Origin: Tessaracoccus sp. MC1865
GTDB lineage: Bacteria > Actinomycetota > Actinomycetes > Propionibacteriales > Propionibacteriaceae
Assembly (NCBI RefSeq): GCF_017815535.1
Contig: NZ_CP072596.1
Coordinates: forward strand, 2,046,001 to 2,110,000
DNA length: 64,000 bases
Direction of reading: 5' to 3'
Below, piece by piece: positions 42,319 through 51,669 of this stretch. The notes beneath the pieces are model-generated. The model ran no database searches. It was not told the origin of the DNA and saw only the letters and a program-made list of their open reading frames with translations. A program made the translations under genes and the position numbers. Every line of letters begins with the position of its first letter. Within the stretch, counting starts at the first letter, position 1.

Positions 42319-42736
42319 TCAGGTCGGAGACCCTCTTCTCCACCTGCGCCGTCCACGCCGGGATCGCGAACGCGGAGGGCCAGATGTCGCCGTCGTCGAG
42401 CTTGGCGCTGTCGTTGAAGCCGAGGGTGCCGTAGCGGGTGCCGAACTTCTTCGCCGGTTGGAAGAAGAAGACGATCTCCTTGCCCACCATGTAGGCAGGG
42501 AACCCGTACCAGGTCTTGCACCCCATGTCGGGCGCGACCTCCTTCACCAGCGCGTGGAGGGACTCGGCGATCGCCTTGTCGTCGCCCTCCATCTCGGCGA
42601 TCTTCGCCAGCACATCGGCTTCGGGGTCCTTGGTGGAGCGCGCCCGCTTCAGCTCAGAGGCGCGTTCCTTCATGGCGGCCTTCTCCTCGGCGGAGAAGGT
42701 GTCTGCAGCAGCGTCGGTGCGTTTCTTGGTGGCCAT
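42296..42736 (-). CDS. DUF1801 family protein
   Basis: 146 aa, soluble, Lys-rich at both ends. Middle section DMGCKTWYGFPAYMVGKEIVFFFQPAKKFGTRYGTLGFND shows the YdhG/DUF1801 fold (related to frataxin-like iron chaperones). The helical N-terminal third (AAMKERASELKRARSTKDPEAD) is typical of the actinobacterial subgroup. Its 3' end overlaps the convergent copper ATPase by 23 bases. Function unproven. Confidence 0.85.
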   Translation of the reverse strand: MATKKRTDAAADTFSAEEKAAMKERASELKRARSTKDPEADVLAKIAEMEGDDKAIAESLHALVKEVAPDMGCKTWYGFPAYMVGKEIVFFFQPAKKFGTRYGTLGFNDSAKLDDGDIWPSAFAIPAWTAQVEKRVSDLIKRAVGA

Positions 42737-42762
42737 GGCGAAATCCTGCCACGCCGAGCGTG

Positions 42763-43182
42763 CTATTTACGATTGATGACAACAGTTCCGAGCAACAGAT
42801 CTGTCATGGCACGCCGCTCGGCGCCGATCACGACCGCCGGGATGACGAGGCACTTCAGCGCGGTGCGCACGACGGCGCGCCACCAGCCGACGTGCCGGCC
42901 GTCGAGCCGCGCGATCCCGATCCGGGCGATGAGCTGACCGAACGAGCCACCGGTGAGCGCTGTGAGGATGCTCGCCTCCACGAAGTACACCGCCAGGATC
43001 ATGAACGACCTCCACCCGGTGCCCGTCATCACCTCGATGCCGAAGACCGCTATCGCCACCAGCATGCTGGCGGCCCAGTCGCCGATCATGGCGGCGATAC
43101 GCGCGCGCCACGACGCGAGCGAGCCACGGCCACGCTCGGGCAGACCGATGGTCTGGCCCGGATAGGTGGTGGTGTCAGTCAC
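42763..43182 (-). CDS. RDD family membrane protein
   Basis: 139 aa with three to four membrane helices. The RDD-type pattern is visible: R-x-x-A-x-x-x-D-W (RARIAAMIGDWAAS) at the first helix, and GGSFGQLIARIGIARLDGR between helices. The start is GTG 43182, selected by a TAGGCT box 7 bases upstream; the longer frame to 43257 is not used. Small RDD proteins are membrane proteins of mostly unknown function. Confidence 0.88.
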   Translation of the reverse strand: MTDTTTYPGQTIGLPERGRGSLASWRARIAAMIGDWAASMLVAIAVFGIEVMTGTGWRSFMILAVYFVEASILTALTGGSFGQLIARIGIARLDGRHVGWWRAVVRTALKCLVIPAVVIGAERRAMTDLLLGTVVINRK

Positions 43183-43189
43183 GCGGCGC

Positions 43190-43195
43190 AGCCTA
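43190..43195 (-). promoter_or_regulatory. -10 box of the RDD gene
   Basis: TAGGCT on the minus strand ends 7 bases before the GTG at 43182, leaderless start. Confidence 0.55.
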
Positions 43196-43254
43196 CCAGC
43201 GGCTCCCCTGCACGCCGTCGGTGAACAGGTTTCGCGGAGTCTTCGGGGACGTGC

Positions 43255-43260
43255 CATGAT
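43255..43260 (+). promoter_or_regulatory. -10 box of the leader peptide and symporter
   Basis: CATGAT ends 6 bases before the ATG of the 22-residue leader at 43267, so translation of the leader would begin at the mRNA 5' end. Confidence 0.45.
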
Positions 43261-43266
43261 CTGTCC

Positions 43267-43335
43267 ATGCTGATGCTCGTCGGTCGACTGTGGGTCGATC
43301 TCTGCCGCGTTCCTGCCGGCACCTGTCTGCGCTGA
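43267..43335 (+). CDS. 22-residue leader peptide with a VDLCRV-C motif
   Basis: A short frame, MLMLVGRLWVDLCRVPAGTC plus two residues, precedes the symporter gene by 49 bases. Its VDL-x-R-V and late Cys match the actinobacterial putative leader peptides (R-H-V-D-L-x-R-V-x-S-x-x-C) that I recall upstream of sulfur and cysteine genes. Two Cys codons (residues 13 and 20) fall in the conserved part. A possible stem pairs CCGCGT (43305-43310) with ACGCGG (43335-43340) near the stop. I infer cysteine-dependent translation or attenuation control of the gene behind it. Confidence 0.65.
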   Translation: MLMLVGRLWVDLCRVPAGTCLR

Positions 43336-43384
43336 CGCGGACCCCTCCCGACGTTCATCCCACCCCAGCTTTCAAGGAATCCTC

Positions 43385-44737
43385 ATGTCCACCATCATCG
43401 AGGCGCGCTCTGACGCGCCCACCCGCGAACCCCGCAAACCCTTCTACACCGGCCTCGGCTTCCAGATCGCCGCAGGCCTCGTCGTCGGCCTGATCCTGGG
43501 ATTCATCGCGCTCGGCATCGGTGCGCCCGCCGAGGGCGAGCGCAACTGGCTCACCGGCCTTCTCTACGAAGTGGGCTCGGCCTACGTCAAGCTCCTCATG
43601 CTGCTCGTCGTGCCGCTCGTGGTCACCGCCGTGATCTCCTCGATCGCCCGCCTGCAGCAGGTCAGGAACGCCGCCCGGCTCGCCGTCCAGACGCTCGTGT
43701 GGTTCGCCATCACCGCCCTGGCCAGCGTCATCGTCGGCATCGTCGTCGGCCTGCTGTCCAAGCCGTGGCTGACCGCCGGGGTCTCCGGCGACGCCGCCGA
43801 ACTCCCCAGCCGCCAGGGCGACTGGGCCGCGTTCCTGCTCGGTCTGGTACCCAGCAACATCTTCGGCCTCAGCGTCAGCGCCAGCACCACCGCAGAGGGC
43901 GCCGTGACCGCTTCCCCGAGCTTCTCGGTGCTGCAGATCCTCCTCATCTCGATCCTCTTCGGCATCGCCGCGGTCAAGGTGGGCGACAAGGCCGCGCCGT
44001 TCGTCGGCTTCATGGAGTCGGCGCTGTCCGTCATCCAGAAGGTCCTGTGGTGGATCATCCGCCTGGCCCCCATCGGCACCGCTGCCCTCGTCGGCCGCGC
44101 CGTCGCCACCTACGGCTGGACCTCGCTGGCGTCGCTCGGCTCCTTCGTTCTGGCCCTCTACGTGGGCCTGGCCGTGATCTGGGTGGTCGTGTACCCCGCC
44201 GTGCTGAAGTTCAACGGCCTCGACGTGGCGCAGTTCTACCGCAACGTGTGGCCCGCCATCTCGCTGGGCTTCGTGACCCGCTCCTCGATGGGCACCATGC
44301 CCGTCACCGAGCAGGTCGTCGAGCGCAACCTGGGCGTGCAGCGCCAGTACGCCAGCTTCGCCGTGCCGCTGGGCGCGACCACGAAGATGGACGGCTGCGC
44401 CGCGGTCTTCCCGGCCATCGCCGCGATCTTCATCGCCCAGTTCTACGGCATCGACCTGAACCTCACGCACTACCTGCTGATCGCGTTCGTCGCCGTCCTC
44501 GGCTCCTCGGCCACCGCCGGCACCACCGGCGCGACCGTCATGCTGACCCTCACGCTGTCCACGCTGGGCCTCCCGCTCGAGGGCGTCGGCCTGCTGCTCG
44601 CGGTTGAGCCCATCGTCGACATGGGCCGCACGGCCCTCAACGTCACCGGCCAGGCGCTGGTCGCGGCGGTCGTGGGCAAACGCGAAGGCGTGCTGGATCA
44701 GGAGATCTACGACGCGCGTCCGCAGTTCGCCGCCTGA
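43385..44737 (+). CDS. Dicarboxylate/amino acid:cation symporter (TcyP-like, probable cystine uptake)
   Basis: 450 aa DAACS (SLC1-type) symporter with eight membrane helices and two re-entrant loops. Visible are the FVTRSSMGTMP serine-rich loop, GATTKMDGCA (helix 7), SSATAGTTGATVMLTLTLSTLGLP (loop 2) and EPIVDMGRTALNVTGQAL (helix 8). The length and sequence style are closer to cystine symporters (TcyP) than to GltP. The upstream cysteine-type leader peptide supports cystine as substrate; this is inference. AAGGAA lies 5 bases before the ATG. Confidence 0.85.
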   Translation: MSTIIEARSDAPTREPRKPFYTGLGFQIAAGLVVGLILGFIALGIGAPAEGERNWLTGLLYEVGSAYVKLLMLLVVPLVVTAVISSIARLQQVRNAARLAVQTLVWFAITALASVIVGIVVGLLSKPWLTAGVSGDAAELPSRQGDWAAFLLGLVPSNIFGLSVSASTTAEGAVTASPSFSVLQILLISILFGIAAVKVGDKAAPFVGFMESALSVIQKVLWWIIRLAPIGTAALVGRAVATYGWTSLASLGSFVLALYVGLAVIWVVVYPAVLKFNGLDVAQFYRNVWPAISLGFVTRSSMGTMPVTEQVVERNLGVQRQYASFAVPLGATTKMDGCAAVFPAIAAIFIAQFYGIDLNLTHYLLIAFVAVLGSSATAGTTGATVMLTLTLSTLGLPLEGVGLLLAVEPIVDMGRTALNVTGQALVAAVVGKREGVLDQEIYDARPQFAA

Positions 44738-44750
44738 CACACGCAAGCTG

Positions 44751-44787
44751 AGAGGGGTCCGGGCCACGCCCGGGCCCCTCTGTCGTT
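44751..44787 (+). terminator. Terminator after the symporter gene
   Basis: A 13-bp stem with one G-T pair (44752-44764 with 44768-44780) around a three-base loop, followed by TGTCGTTG. Confidence 0.75.
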
Positions 44788-44818
44788 GTGCTGAGGGGCC
44801 TTCGATACCGGGAAAGCT

Positions 44819-44845
44819 GTAACAGGGCCGTTACCCACCGGCAAC
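44819..44845 (+). promoter_or_regulatory. GlnR-like sites upstream of glnA
   Basis: GTAAC (44819-44823), GTTAC (44830-44834) and GCAAC (44841-44845) repeat with an 11-base period, as in GlnR boxes (GTNAC, six bases, GNAAC). They end 13 bases before the -10 box. Confidence 0.5.
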
Positions 44846-44858
44846 TGCCGGGCAAAGA

Positions 44859-44864
44859 TAGGCT
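44859..44864 (+). promoter_or_regulatory. -10 box of glnA
   Basis: TAGGCT lies 43 bases before the glnA ATG at 44908, giving a leader of roughly 37 bases that contains an AAAGG ribosome binding site. Confidence 0.5.
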
Positions 44865-44907
44865 CATATCGTTTGGACTCGTCAACCGAGACGTAAAGGC
44901 TATCCAC

Positions 44908-46329
44908 ATGTTCCAAGGCGCAGACGACCTACTGGCTTACATCAAGGAAGAGAATGTCGAGACGATCGACGTGCGCTTCTGCGACCTGCCCGGGGTCATG
45001 CAGCACTTCACCGTCCCAGCGACCGCCTTCGGGCCCGAGGTCTTCGAAGATGGCCTGGGGTTCGATGGTTCCTCCATCACCGGCTTCCAGAAGATCCATG
45101 AGTCCGACATGGCCCTGCTGCCGGATCCCACCACGGCCTACCTGGACCCGTTCCGCAAGTCGAAGACGATGAACGTCAACTTCTTCGTGCACGACCCGCT
45201 GACCAAGGAGCCCTACTCCCGTGACCCGCGCAACATCGCGCGCAAGGCGGAGGCGTTCCTGGGGTCCACCGGCATCGGCGACACCGCCTTCTTCGCCCCC
45301 GAAGCGGAGTTCTACGTCTTCGACGACATCAGGTTCGAGACGTCGGCGAACTCGTCGTACTACCACATCGACTCCGAGGCGGGCGCATGGAACACGGGGC
45401 GGATCGAGGACGGCGGCAACCGCGGCTACAAGGTGAGCTACAAGGGCGGCTACTTCCCCGTCGCGCCCGTGGACCACTTCGGGGACCTGCGCGACGACAT
45501 CGTGCGCCACATGGGCAACGCCGGCCTCGAGGTCGAGCGTGCGCACCACGAGGTCGGCACCGCCGGCCAGGCCGAGATCAACTGGCGCTTCGACACGCTG
45601 CTCAAGGCCGCCGACGACGTCATGAAGTTCAAGTACCTCGTGAAGAACACGGCGTGGGAGGCGGGCAAGACCGCCACGTTCATGCCGAAGCCCATCTTCG
45701 GCGACAACGGCTCCGGCATGCACGTCCACCAGTCCATCTGGGAGAACGGCAAGCCGCTGTTCTACGACGAGAACGGTTACGCCGGTCTGTCCGACATGGC
45801 CCGCTGGTACATCGGTGGCCTGCTGAAGCACGCGCCCGCCCTGCTGGCCTTCACCAACCCGTCGGTGAACTCGTTCCACCGCCTGGTGCCCGGCTTCGAG
45901 GCCCCGGTCAACCTGGTCTACTCGCAGCGCAACCGCTCGGCGTGCATCCGCATCCCGATCACCGGTTCGAACCCGAAGGCCAAGCGCATCGAGTTCCGCT
46001 GCCCGGACCCGTCGTCGAACCCGTACCTGGCGTTCGCGGCAATGCTGCTGGCCGGCGTCGATGGAATCCAGAACCGCATCGAACCGCTGGCCCCCATCGA
46101 CAAGGACCTCTACGAACTGCCGCCGGACGAGCATGACCAGGTGCCCACGGTGCCCGGTTCGCTGGGTGCGGTGCTCGAGGAGCTCGAGGCTGACCACGAG
46201 TTCCTCTACGCCGGTGACGTGTTCACTCCGGACCTCATCGAGACGTGGATCGAACTGAAGCGCGCTGAGATCCAGGCCATCGCGATGCGCCCGCACCCCC
46301 ACGAGTTCGAGCTGTACTACGCACTCTGA
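44908..46329 (+). CDS. glnA: Type I glutamine synthetase
   Basis: 473 aa, the length of GSI-beta enzymes. It makes glutamine from glutamate, ammonia and ATP. The substrate-site segments [12 protein letters not shown] and [16 protein letters not shown] are intact. The adenylylation site Tyr402 is in [15 protein letters not shown], so activity is controlled by GlnE (encoded at 56113). Start at ATG 44908, matching the family N terminus [24 protein letters not shown]; the longer frame to 44788 runs into promoter sequence. GlnR-like sites lie upstream. Confidence 0.97.
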   Translation: MFQGADDLLAYIKEENVETIDVRFCDLPGVMQHFTVPATAFGPEVFEDGLGFDGSSITGFQKIHESDMALLPDPTTAYLDPFRKSKTMNVNFFVHDPLTKEPYSRDPRNIARKAEAFLGSTGIGDTAFFAPEAEFYVFDDIRFETSANSSYYHIDSEAGAWNTGRIEDGGNRGYKVSYKGGYFPVAPVDHFGDLRDDIVRHMGNAGLEVERAHHEVGTAGQAEINWRFDTLLKAADDVMKFKYLVKNTAWEAGKTATFMPKPIFGDNGSGMHVHQSIWENGKPLFYDENGYAGLSDMARWYIGGLLKHAPALLAFTNPSVNSFHRLVPGFEAPVNLVYSQRNRSACIRIPITGSNPKAKRIEFRCPDPSSNPYLAFAAMLLAGVDGIQNRIEPLAPIDKDLYELPPDEHDQVPTVPGSLGAVLEELEADHEFLYAGDVFTPDLIETWIELKRAEIQAIAMRPHPHEFELYYAL

Positions 46330-46346
46330 GCCGGTCGCCGGTATTT

Positions 46347-46405
46347 CGAGGGAGATTGCTGCCACATCGACGCCACAGGGCGCGATGTGGCGGGAATCTC
46401 CCTCG
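46347..46405 (+). ncRNA. Long hairpin downstream of glnA
   Basis: CGAGGGAGATT and GCCACATCG (46347-46369) pair perfectly with CGATGTGGC and AATCTCCCTCG (46383-46405) across one 3-by-3 internal loop and a 13-base apical loop. No T tract follows. It could be a terminator-like barrier, an mRNA-stabilising end or a small structured RNA. Function unknown. Confidence 0.5.
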
Positions 46406-46453
46406 TACTGTCTGATCCATCCTTCGATAGAGCCTCGGTCGTCGCGACAGAGC

Positions 46454-46471
46454 GATGTTTACATCTAGGCT
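46454..46471 (+). promoter_or_regulatory. MMPL gene promoter with inverted repeat
   Basis: GATGT-TT-ACATC (46454-46465) abuts the -10 box TAGGCT (46466-46471), which ends 6 bases before the GTG at 46478. The repeat could be a repressor operator. Confidence 0.45.
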
Positions 46472-46477
46472 GCAACC

Positions 46478-48601
46478 GTGAAAACCTCCCGTGCCCTGCG
46501 CGTCGTCATCGCCGTTGTCATCACCCTCGTCTGGCTGGTGGGCGCCGGCATCGGTGGACCCTACTTCGGCAGGATCTCCGAAGTGGCGCAGAACGATTCC
46601 GCACAGTTCCTCCCTGCAGGGGCTGAGTCGACGCGGGTCGACGAGCGCTACCTCGATTTCGTCGACAGCGACACTCTTCCCGCCATCGTGATCTTCACCG
46701 CAGAGGATCCCCTCACAGAGGCCCAGTTGGGCGATCTGGGCGCACTGGCCCAGAAGCTCGGCGACGAGCGGAGCGTGCTGAGCACCTCTCCCTTGCTGCC
46801 CTCTGAGGATGGTAAGGCGGCACAGCTCTTCCTGGGCGTGGATCCAGACCTTGAGCAGGGCGAGGCGGTGTCCGAGCTTCGCGAGACCCTGAGGGCAGAG
46901 ACGCCCGCGGGCGTCGAGCAGCATGTCACGGGTCCTGCCGGCTTCACCGCGGACATCGCCGACGCATTCTCGGGCATCGACGGCCTGCTGTTGCTCGTGG
47001 CGCTGGGGGTCGTGCTGGTCATCCTGCTGATCGTCTACCGATCCCTGATCCTGCCCTTCGCCGTGCTCTCCACCAGCCTCTTCGCGCTGTGCGTGGCGTT
47101 GCTCGTGAACTGGTGGTTGGCCAAGGCAGACGTTCTGGTGCTCACGGGTCAGACGCAGGGCATCTTGTTCATCCTCGTCATCGGCGCGGCCACAGACTAC
47201 TCACTGCTCTACACCGCCAGGTACGCCGAGGAACTCAAGCGCCATCAATCCAAGGCCACAGCCACATGGCGAGCCATCAGGGGCGTCGTGGAACCTGTCC
47301 TGGCCTCGGGCGGCACAGTCATCGCTGGCCTGTTGTGCCTGTTGCTGAGCGACCTGGGTTCAAACCGGTCACTGGGGCCCGTCGCGTCCATCGGCATCGC
47401 ATTCGCCATGCTGGCCGCGCTCACCCTGCTGCCCGCCCTCCTCTACCTGATGGGCCGCGCCTCGTACTGGCCGCGCCGGCCACGGTTCCTCCCCGATCGC
47501 ACCGACGAGGACGAGATGAACCAGGGCGTCTACGCCAAGACGGCGCGGTTCGTCTCCCGCAAGCCGCGCACGGTGTGGATCGTCTGCGTGCTCCTGCTGG
47601 CCGCAGGCGCGGCCTTCGTGCCCACCTTGAAGGCCGACGGCGTCCCGCCGAGCGACTTCGTGCTGGGCGCCTCTGACGCCAGGGATGGTCAGGAGAAGCT
47701 GGGTGAGCACTTCCCCGGCGGCTCGGGCACCCCGGTGCGGGTGTTGACTGAGGAGGCCAATTTCGACTCTGTAGCCGCGGCGCTTCTCGCCACGGACGGC
47801 GTCGATTCGGTGTCCGTGGTGGCGGCCGATTCGCCGGCAGGCACCGCGCTCGTCACTGAGGATGGCATCCAGGCTTTCGGGCCTCCCGGCACCCCGGCAC
47901 CTGCACCCACAGTGAACGACGGCGAGGTCATGCTGCTCGCCACGCTGGCGGATGCTCCCGACAGCGACGCCGCCATCGACGTCGTACGTTCCCTCCGCAC
48001 CGAATTCGGGGGTACTGCCGGAGTCGGCGGTCGAACCGCTGTCGACATGGACACCCGCGACACCTCCGCGAAGGACCTGGCCCTGATCATCCCCATCGTC
48101 CTGGTGGTGATCCTGCTGATCCTCATCTTCCTGCTCCGCAGCATCCTGGCGCCCGTGCTCCTCATCGCCACCACAGCGCTCAGCTTCGGCACGGCCATGG
48201 GTACCGCCGCAATCGTGTTCAACCACATCCTCGACTTCCCGGGCGCGGACCCCTCGGTGCCGCTCTACGGGTTCGTCTTCCTCGTCGCGCTGGGTATCGA
48301 CTACAACATCTTCCTGATGACCCGCGTACGCGAGGAGACCGTGAAGCACGGCACCCGACGGGGAATCCTGCGAGGTCTGGCCGTCACCGGTGGTGTGATC
48401 ACCTCTGCCGGCCTCGTGCTCGCGGCGACCTTCGCGGCCCTGGCGGTGCTGCCCATCCTGTTCCTGGTGCAACTGGCCTTCATCGTCGCGTTCGGCGTTC
48501 TGCTCGACACGTTCCTGGTGCGCACCCTGCTGGTGCCGGCGCTCACCTACGACATCGGCTCGGCCATCTGGTGGCCGTCGAAGCTCCGCAAGAAGGGCTG
48601 A
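46478..48601 (+). CDS. MMPL family transporter
   Basis: 707 aa RND-type membrane protein with twelve helices in two repeats: helix 1, an external domain (about 30-160), five helices, helix 7, a second external domain, five helices. The MMPL motifs ATDYSLLYTARYAEEL (repeat 1) and LGIDYNIFLMTRVREE (repeat 2) hold the proton-relay Asp-Tyr pairs. Related proteins export lipids, drugs or siderophores; the substrate here is unknown. GTG start, leaderless. Only one base separates its stop from the convergent MATE gene. Confidence 0.92.
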   Translation: MKTSRALRVVIAVVITLVWLVGAGIGGPYFGRISEVAQNDSAQFLPAGAESTRVDERYLDFVDSDTLPAIVIFTAEDPLTEAQLGDLGALAQKLGDERSVLSTSPLLPSEDGKAAQLFLGVDPDLEQGEAVSELRETLRAETPAGVEQHVTGPAGFTADIADAFSGIDGLLLLVALGVVLVILLIVYRSLILPFAVLSTSLFALCVALLVNWWLAKADVLVLTGQTQGILFILVIGAATDYSLLYTARYAEELKRHQSKATATWRAIRGVVEPVLASGGTVIAGLLCLLLSDLGSNRSLGPVASIGIAFAMLAALTLLPALLYLMGRASYWPRRPRFLPDRTDEDEMNQGVYAKTARFVSRKPRTVWIVCVLLLAAGAAFVPTLKADGVPPSDFVLGASDARDGQEKLGEHFPGGSGTPVRVLTEEANFDSVAAALLATDGVDSVSVVAADSPAGTALVTEDGIQAFGPPGTPAPAPTVNDGEVMLLATLADAPDSDAAIDVVRSLRTEFGGTAGVGGRTAVDMDTRDTSAKDLALIIPIVLVVILLILIFLLRSILAPVLLIATTALSFGTAMGTAAIVFNHILDFPGADPSVPLYGFVFLVALGIDYNIFLMTRVREETVKHGTRRGILRGLAVTGGVITSAGLVLAATFAALAVLPILFLVQLAFIVAFGVLLDTFLVRTLLVPALTYDIGSAIWWPSKLRKKG

Positions 48602-48602
48602 T

Positions 48603-50006
48603 TCAGGCGGGGCACACCTGCAGGTGCGGATCTGCCTGCTCGGCGTCCCGGAGGGCGCGGGCGGCAGCTTCCCTGTCTGCCACGACGAGGCGCCGGTGCT
48701 GGTAGCGCCAGGCGATGAGCAGCGGGATCAGTGCGGCCACCCAGGCAGCCGGTGCCGCCAGGATCACGGCGATGAACCCGACGTGAGGGACCACGAAGAG
48801 GCCGATGACGCCACGGGCCACGAGCTCGAGCACGCCGGCCATCGTCGGGGCCATCGTCGAGCCGAGGCCCTGGATCACGTGGCGGATCACGAACAGGACA
48901 GCAAGGATCGCGTACAGGGCCGCGTTGATGACCAGGTACCGGTGGGCCATGTCCACAACCTGCGGTTCCCCCTCGCCCAGGAACATCCGGACCATCAGCG
49001 TGCCCCCGAAGAAGATCGCCACCCCGAGCACAAGCGCCATGCCCATGGCCAACAGGAGCGCCTGCCGCACGCCGGTGAGGATCCTGCGCCACTGCCGGCC
49101 GCCGGCGTTCTGGGCGACGTAGGTGGTCATCGCAACGCCGACGGTGGCCAGCGGGATCACCGCCACCTGATCCACGCGCATGGCCGCGGTGAAGGCGGCC
49201 ACCGCGTCGGTACCCAGCCCGTTGATGCCGAACTGCAGCAGCGCGGCGCCGATGGCGATGATCGACATCTGGAACCCGAGGGTGAGGCCGAGCTTGGTCG
49301 ACTCCCTCAGCTTGGGCATCTCCAGCCGCCAGTCGGCCCGGTGCAGGTGCAGGTTGGGCATCCGGCGCCAGATGAGGATGAGGCACAGCAACACCGACAC
49401 CGTCTGGGCGATCAGCGTGGCCAGCGCGGCGCCCCCCACTCCCGTGCCCAGCACCGCGATGAACACGACCACCAGCACCACGTTGAGGACGGTGGAGATG
49501 ATGAGGAACACCAGCGGGGTCCGGCTGTCGCCCAGGGCGCGGATGACGGAGCTGAGGTAGTTGAACGCCACCGTGGCGAACGAGCCGCTGAACAGCACGA
49601 CGAGGAACGTGGTCGACTGGGGCATCAGTTCCTCGGGCGTGCCGAGCCACGTCAGCAGCGTGCGGGCCCCCAGCGTGCCGATCAACGTGATCACCAGCGC
49701 CACCACGGCGCTGATCAGGACACCCCGCGCCACGGCGCGGCGCATCCCCGGCAGGTCCTGGGCCCCGAAAGCGCGGGCCACCGGGATCGCCAGACCCGCG
49801 GAGCAGCCGATCGCGAAACCGAACAGCAGGAACTGAAGGCTGCCGGACGCTCCGACCGCGGCCAAGGCATCGACACCCAGCAGGCGTCCGACGACGATGG
49901 CGTCGGAGACGGCATAGGCCTGCTGGAACAGGTTGCCGATCAGCAGCGGGAGCGTGAAGAGCACGATGAGCCGGAGGGGCGATCCGACGGTGAGGTTTTT
50001 GGCCAT
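48603..50006 (-). CDS. MATE family efflux transporter
   Basis: 467 aa with twelve helices in two bundles. NorM/DinF-type features include PLLIGNLFQQAYAVSDAIVVGRLLGVDALAAVGASG near the start and the matching AAFTAAMRVDQVAVIPLATVG in the second half. It exports drugs or metabolites in exchange for sodium ions or protons. The ATG at 50006 has AGAAGG upstream. A promoter about 100 bases upstream leaves a leader of roughly 90 bases, unusual in this window. Confidence 0.92.
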   Translation of the reverse strand: MAKNLTVGSPLRLIVLFTLPLLIGNLFQQAYAVSDAIVVGRLLGVDALAAVGASGSLQFLLFGFAIGCSAGLAIPVARAFGAQDLPGMRRAVARGVLISAVVALVITLIGTLGARTLLTWLGTPEELMPQSTTFLVVLFSGSFATVAFNYLSSVIRALGDSRTPLVFLIISTVLNVVLVVVFIAVLGTGVGGAALATLIAQTVSVLLCLILIWRRMPNLHLHRADWRLEMPKLRESTKLGLTLGFQMSIIAIGAALLQFGINGLGTDAVAAFTAAMRVDQVAVIPLATVGVAMTTYVAQNAGGRQWRRILTGVRQALLLAMGMALVLGVAIFFGGTLMVRMFLGEGEPQVVDMAHRYLVINAALYAILAVLFVIRHVIQGLGSTMAPTMAGVLELVARGVIGLFVVPHVGFIAVILAAPAAWVAALIPLLIAWRYQHRRLVVADREAAARALRDAEQADPHLQVCPA

Positions 50007-50103
50007 GCAGGACCTTCTGGGAAGTTGGGATGAATGGGACCGCGTCGTGGTGCATCGGGTCGTAGGACTCTCGGGTCCGACGCTCTGCGGCGATCAGCGA
50101 CAA

Positions 50104-50132
50104 ATTGTATTGCCATAGCCCAAACAACTCAA
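50104..50132 (-). promoter_or_regulatory. Promoter of the MATE gene
   Basis: TTGAGT (50132 to 50127) and TACAAT (50109 to 50104) on the minus strand are spaced by 17 bases. This is the most consensus-like promoter in the window, and the transcript would start near 50097. Confidence 0.6.
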
Positions 50133-50202
50133 CTCGGCAAGTTTCCCGCGCCGGCACCATCGTGGACGCCCTACCCGCCTCTTCGGCGGAGCGTCCACCG
50201 CG

Positions 50203-50208
50203 TAGGCT
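50203..50208 (+). promoter_or_regulatory. -10 box of the AcuI-like gene
   Basis: TAGGCT ends 7 bases before the ATG at 50216; leaderless start. Confidence 0.55.
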
Positions 50209-50215
50209 GACCCGC

Positions 50216-51187
<972 letters not shown>

Positions 51188-51216
51188 CCGGACTGTTCAT
51201 CGGGCTTTTTCCTTCT

Positions 51217-51246
51217 TTGGATTGTTTCCAGAAAAGGCGCTAAGGT
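51217..51246 (+). promoter_or_regulatory. Promoter of fur-katA
   Basis: TTGGAT (51217-51222) and TAAGGT (51241-51246) are spaced by 18 bases. The -10 ends 7 bases before the ATG at 51254, so the fur mRNA is leaderless. The spacer may hold an autoregulatory site. Confidence 0.55.
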
Positions 51247-51253
51247 TCCTGTC

Positions 51254-51667
51254 ATGCACGATTGGCCCACCGCACTCAAGGACGCCGGCATGCGCGTCAC
51301 TGCGGGCCGCGTTGCCGTCCTGACAGTCCTGGCAGACCACCCGCACATGCGGGTCGGCGACGTGACGGAGGCGGTGCGGGAACGCACCGGCAGCGCGTCC
51401 GTCCAGGCGGTCTACGACAACCTCGCCGCCCTCCACTCCCACGGCCTCATCAGACGCGTGGAACCCGCCGGACAACCGCCGCGCTACGAGTTGGAGAACG
51501 GCGACAACCACCATCACCTGATGTGCCGCAGCTGCGGAGACATGCGTGATGTCCCGTGCGCCGTCGGCGCCGCCCCCTGTCTTTCCGCAGCGGATGACCA
51601 CGGCTTCGTCATCGACGAGGCCGAGGTCATCTACTGGGGAACCTGTGCAAATTGCAACGAAAGGTAA
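51254..51667 (+). CDS. Fur family transcriptional regulator (FurA/CatR type)
   Basis: 137 aa. An N-terminal winged helix (residues 5-80, with [14 protein letters not shown] and [20 protein letters not shown]) is followed by a dimerisation domain with metal sites: [11 protein letters not shown] and the C-terminal pair C-x-x-C in [10 protein letters not shown]. Placement directly before a catalase, 2 bases apart, matches FurA/CatR repressors that respond to peroxide and usually repress both genes. Confidence 0.93.
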   Translation: MHDWPTALKDAGMRVTAGRVAVLTVLADHPHMRVGDVTEAVRERTGSASVQAVYDNLAALHSHGLIRRVEPAGQPPRYELENGDNHHHLMCRSCGDMRDVPCAVGAAPCLSAADDHGFVIDEAEVIYWGTCANCNER

Positions 51668-51669
51668 AA

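Noticed and set aside
43267-43384. Start of the symporter at the leader ATG by frameshift or read-through
   Set aside because: The leader ends in TGA, the symporter has its own AAGGAA and ATG at 43385, and its N terminus has the normal family length.
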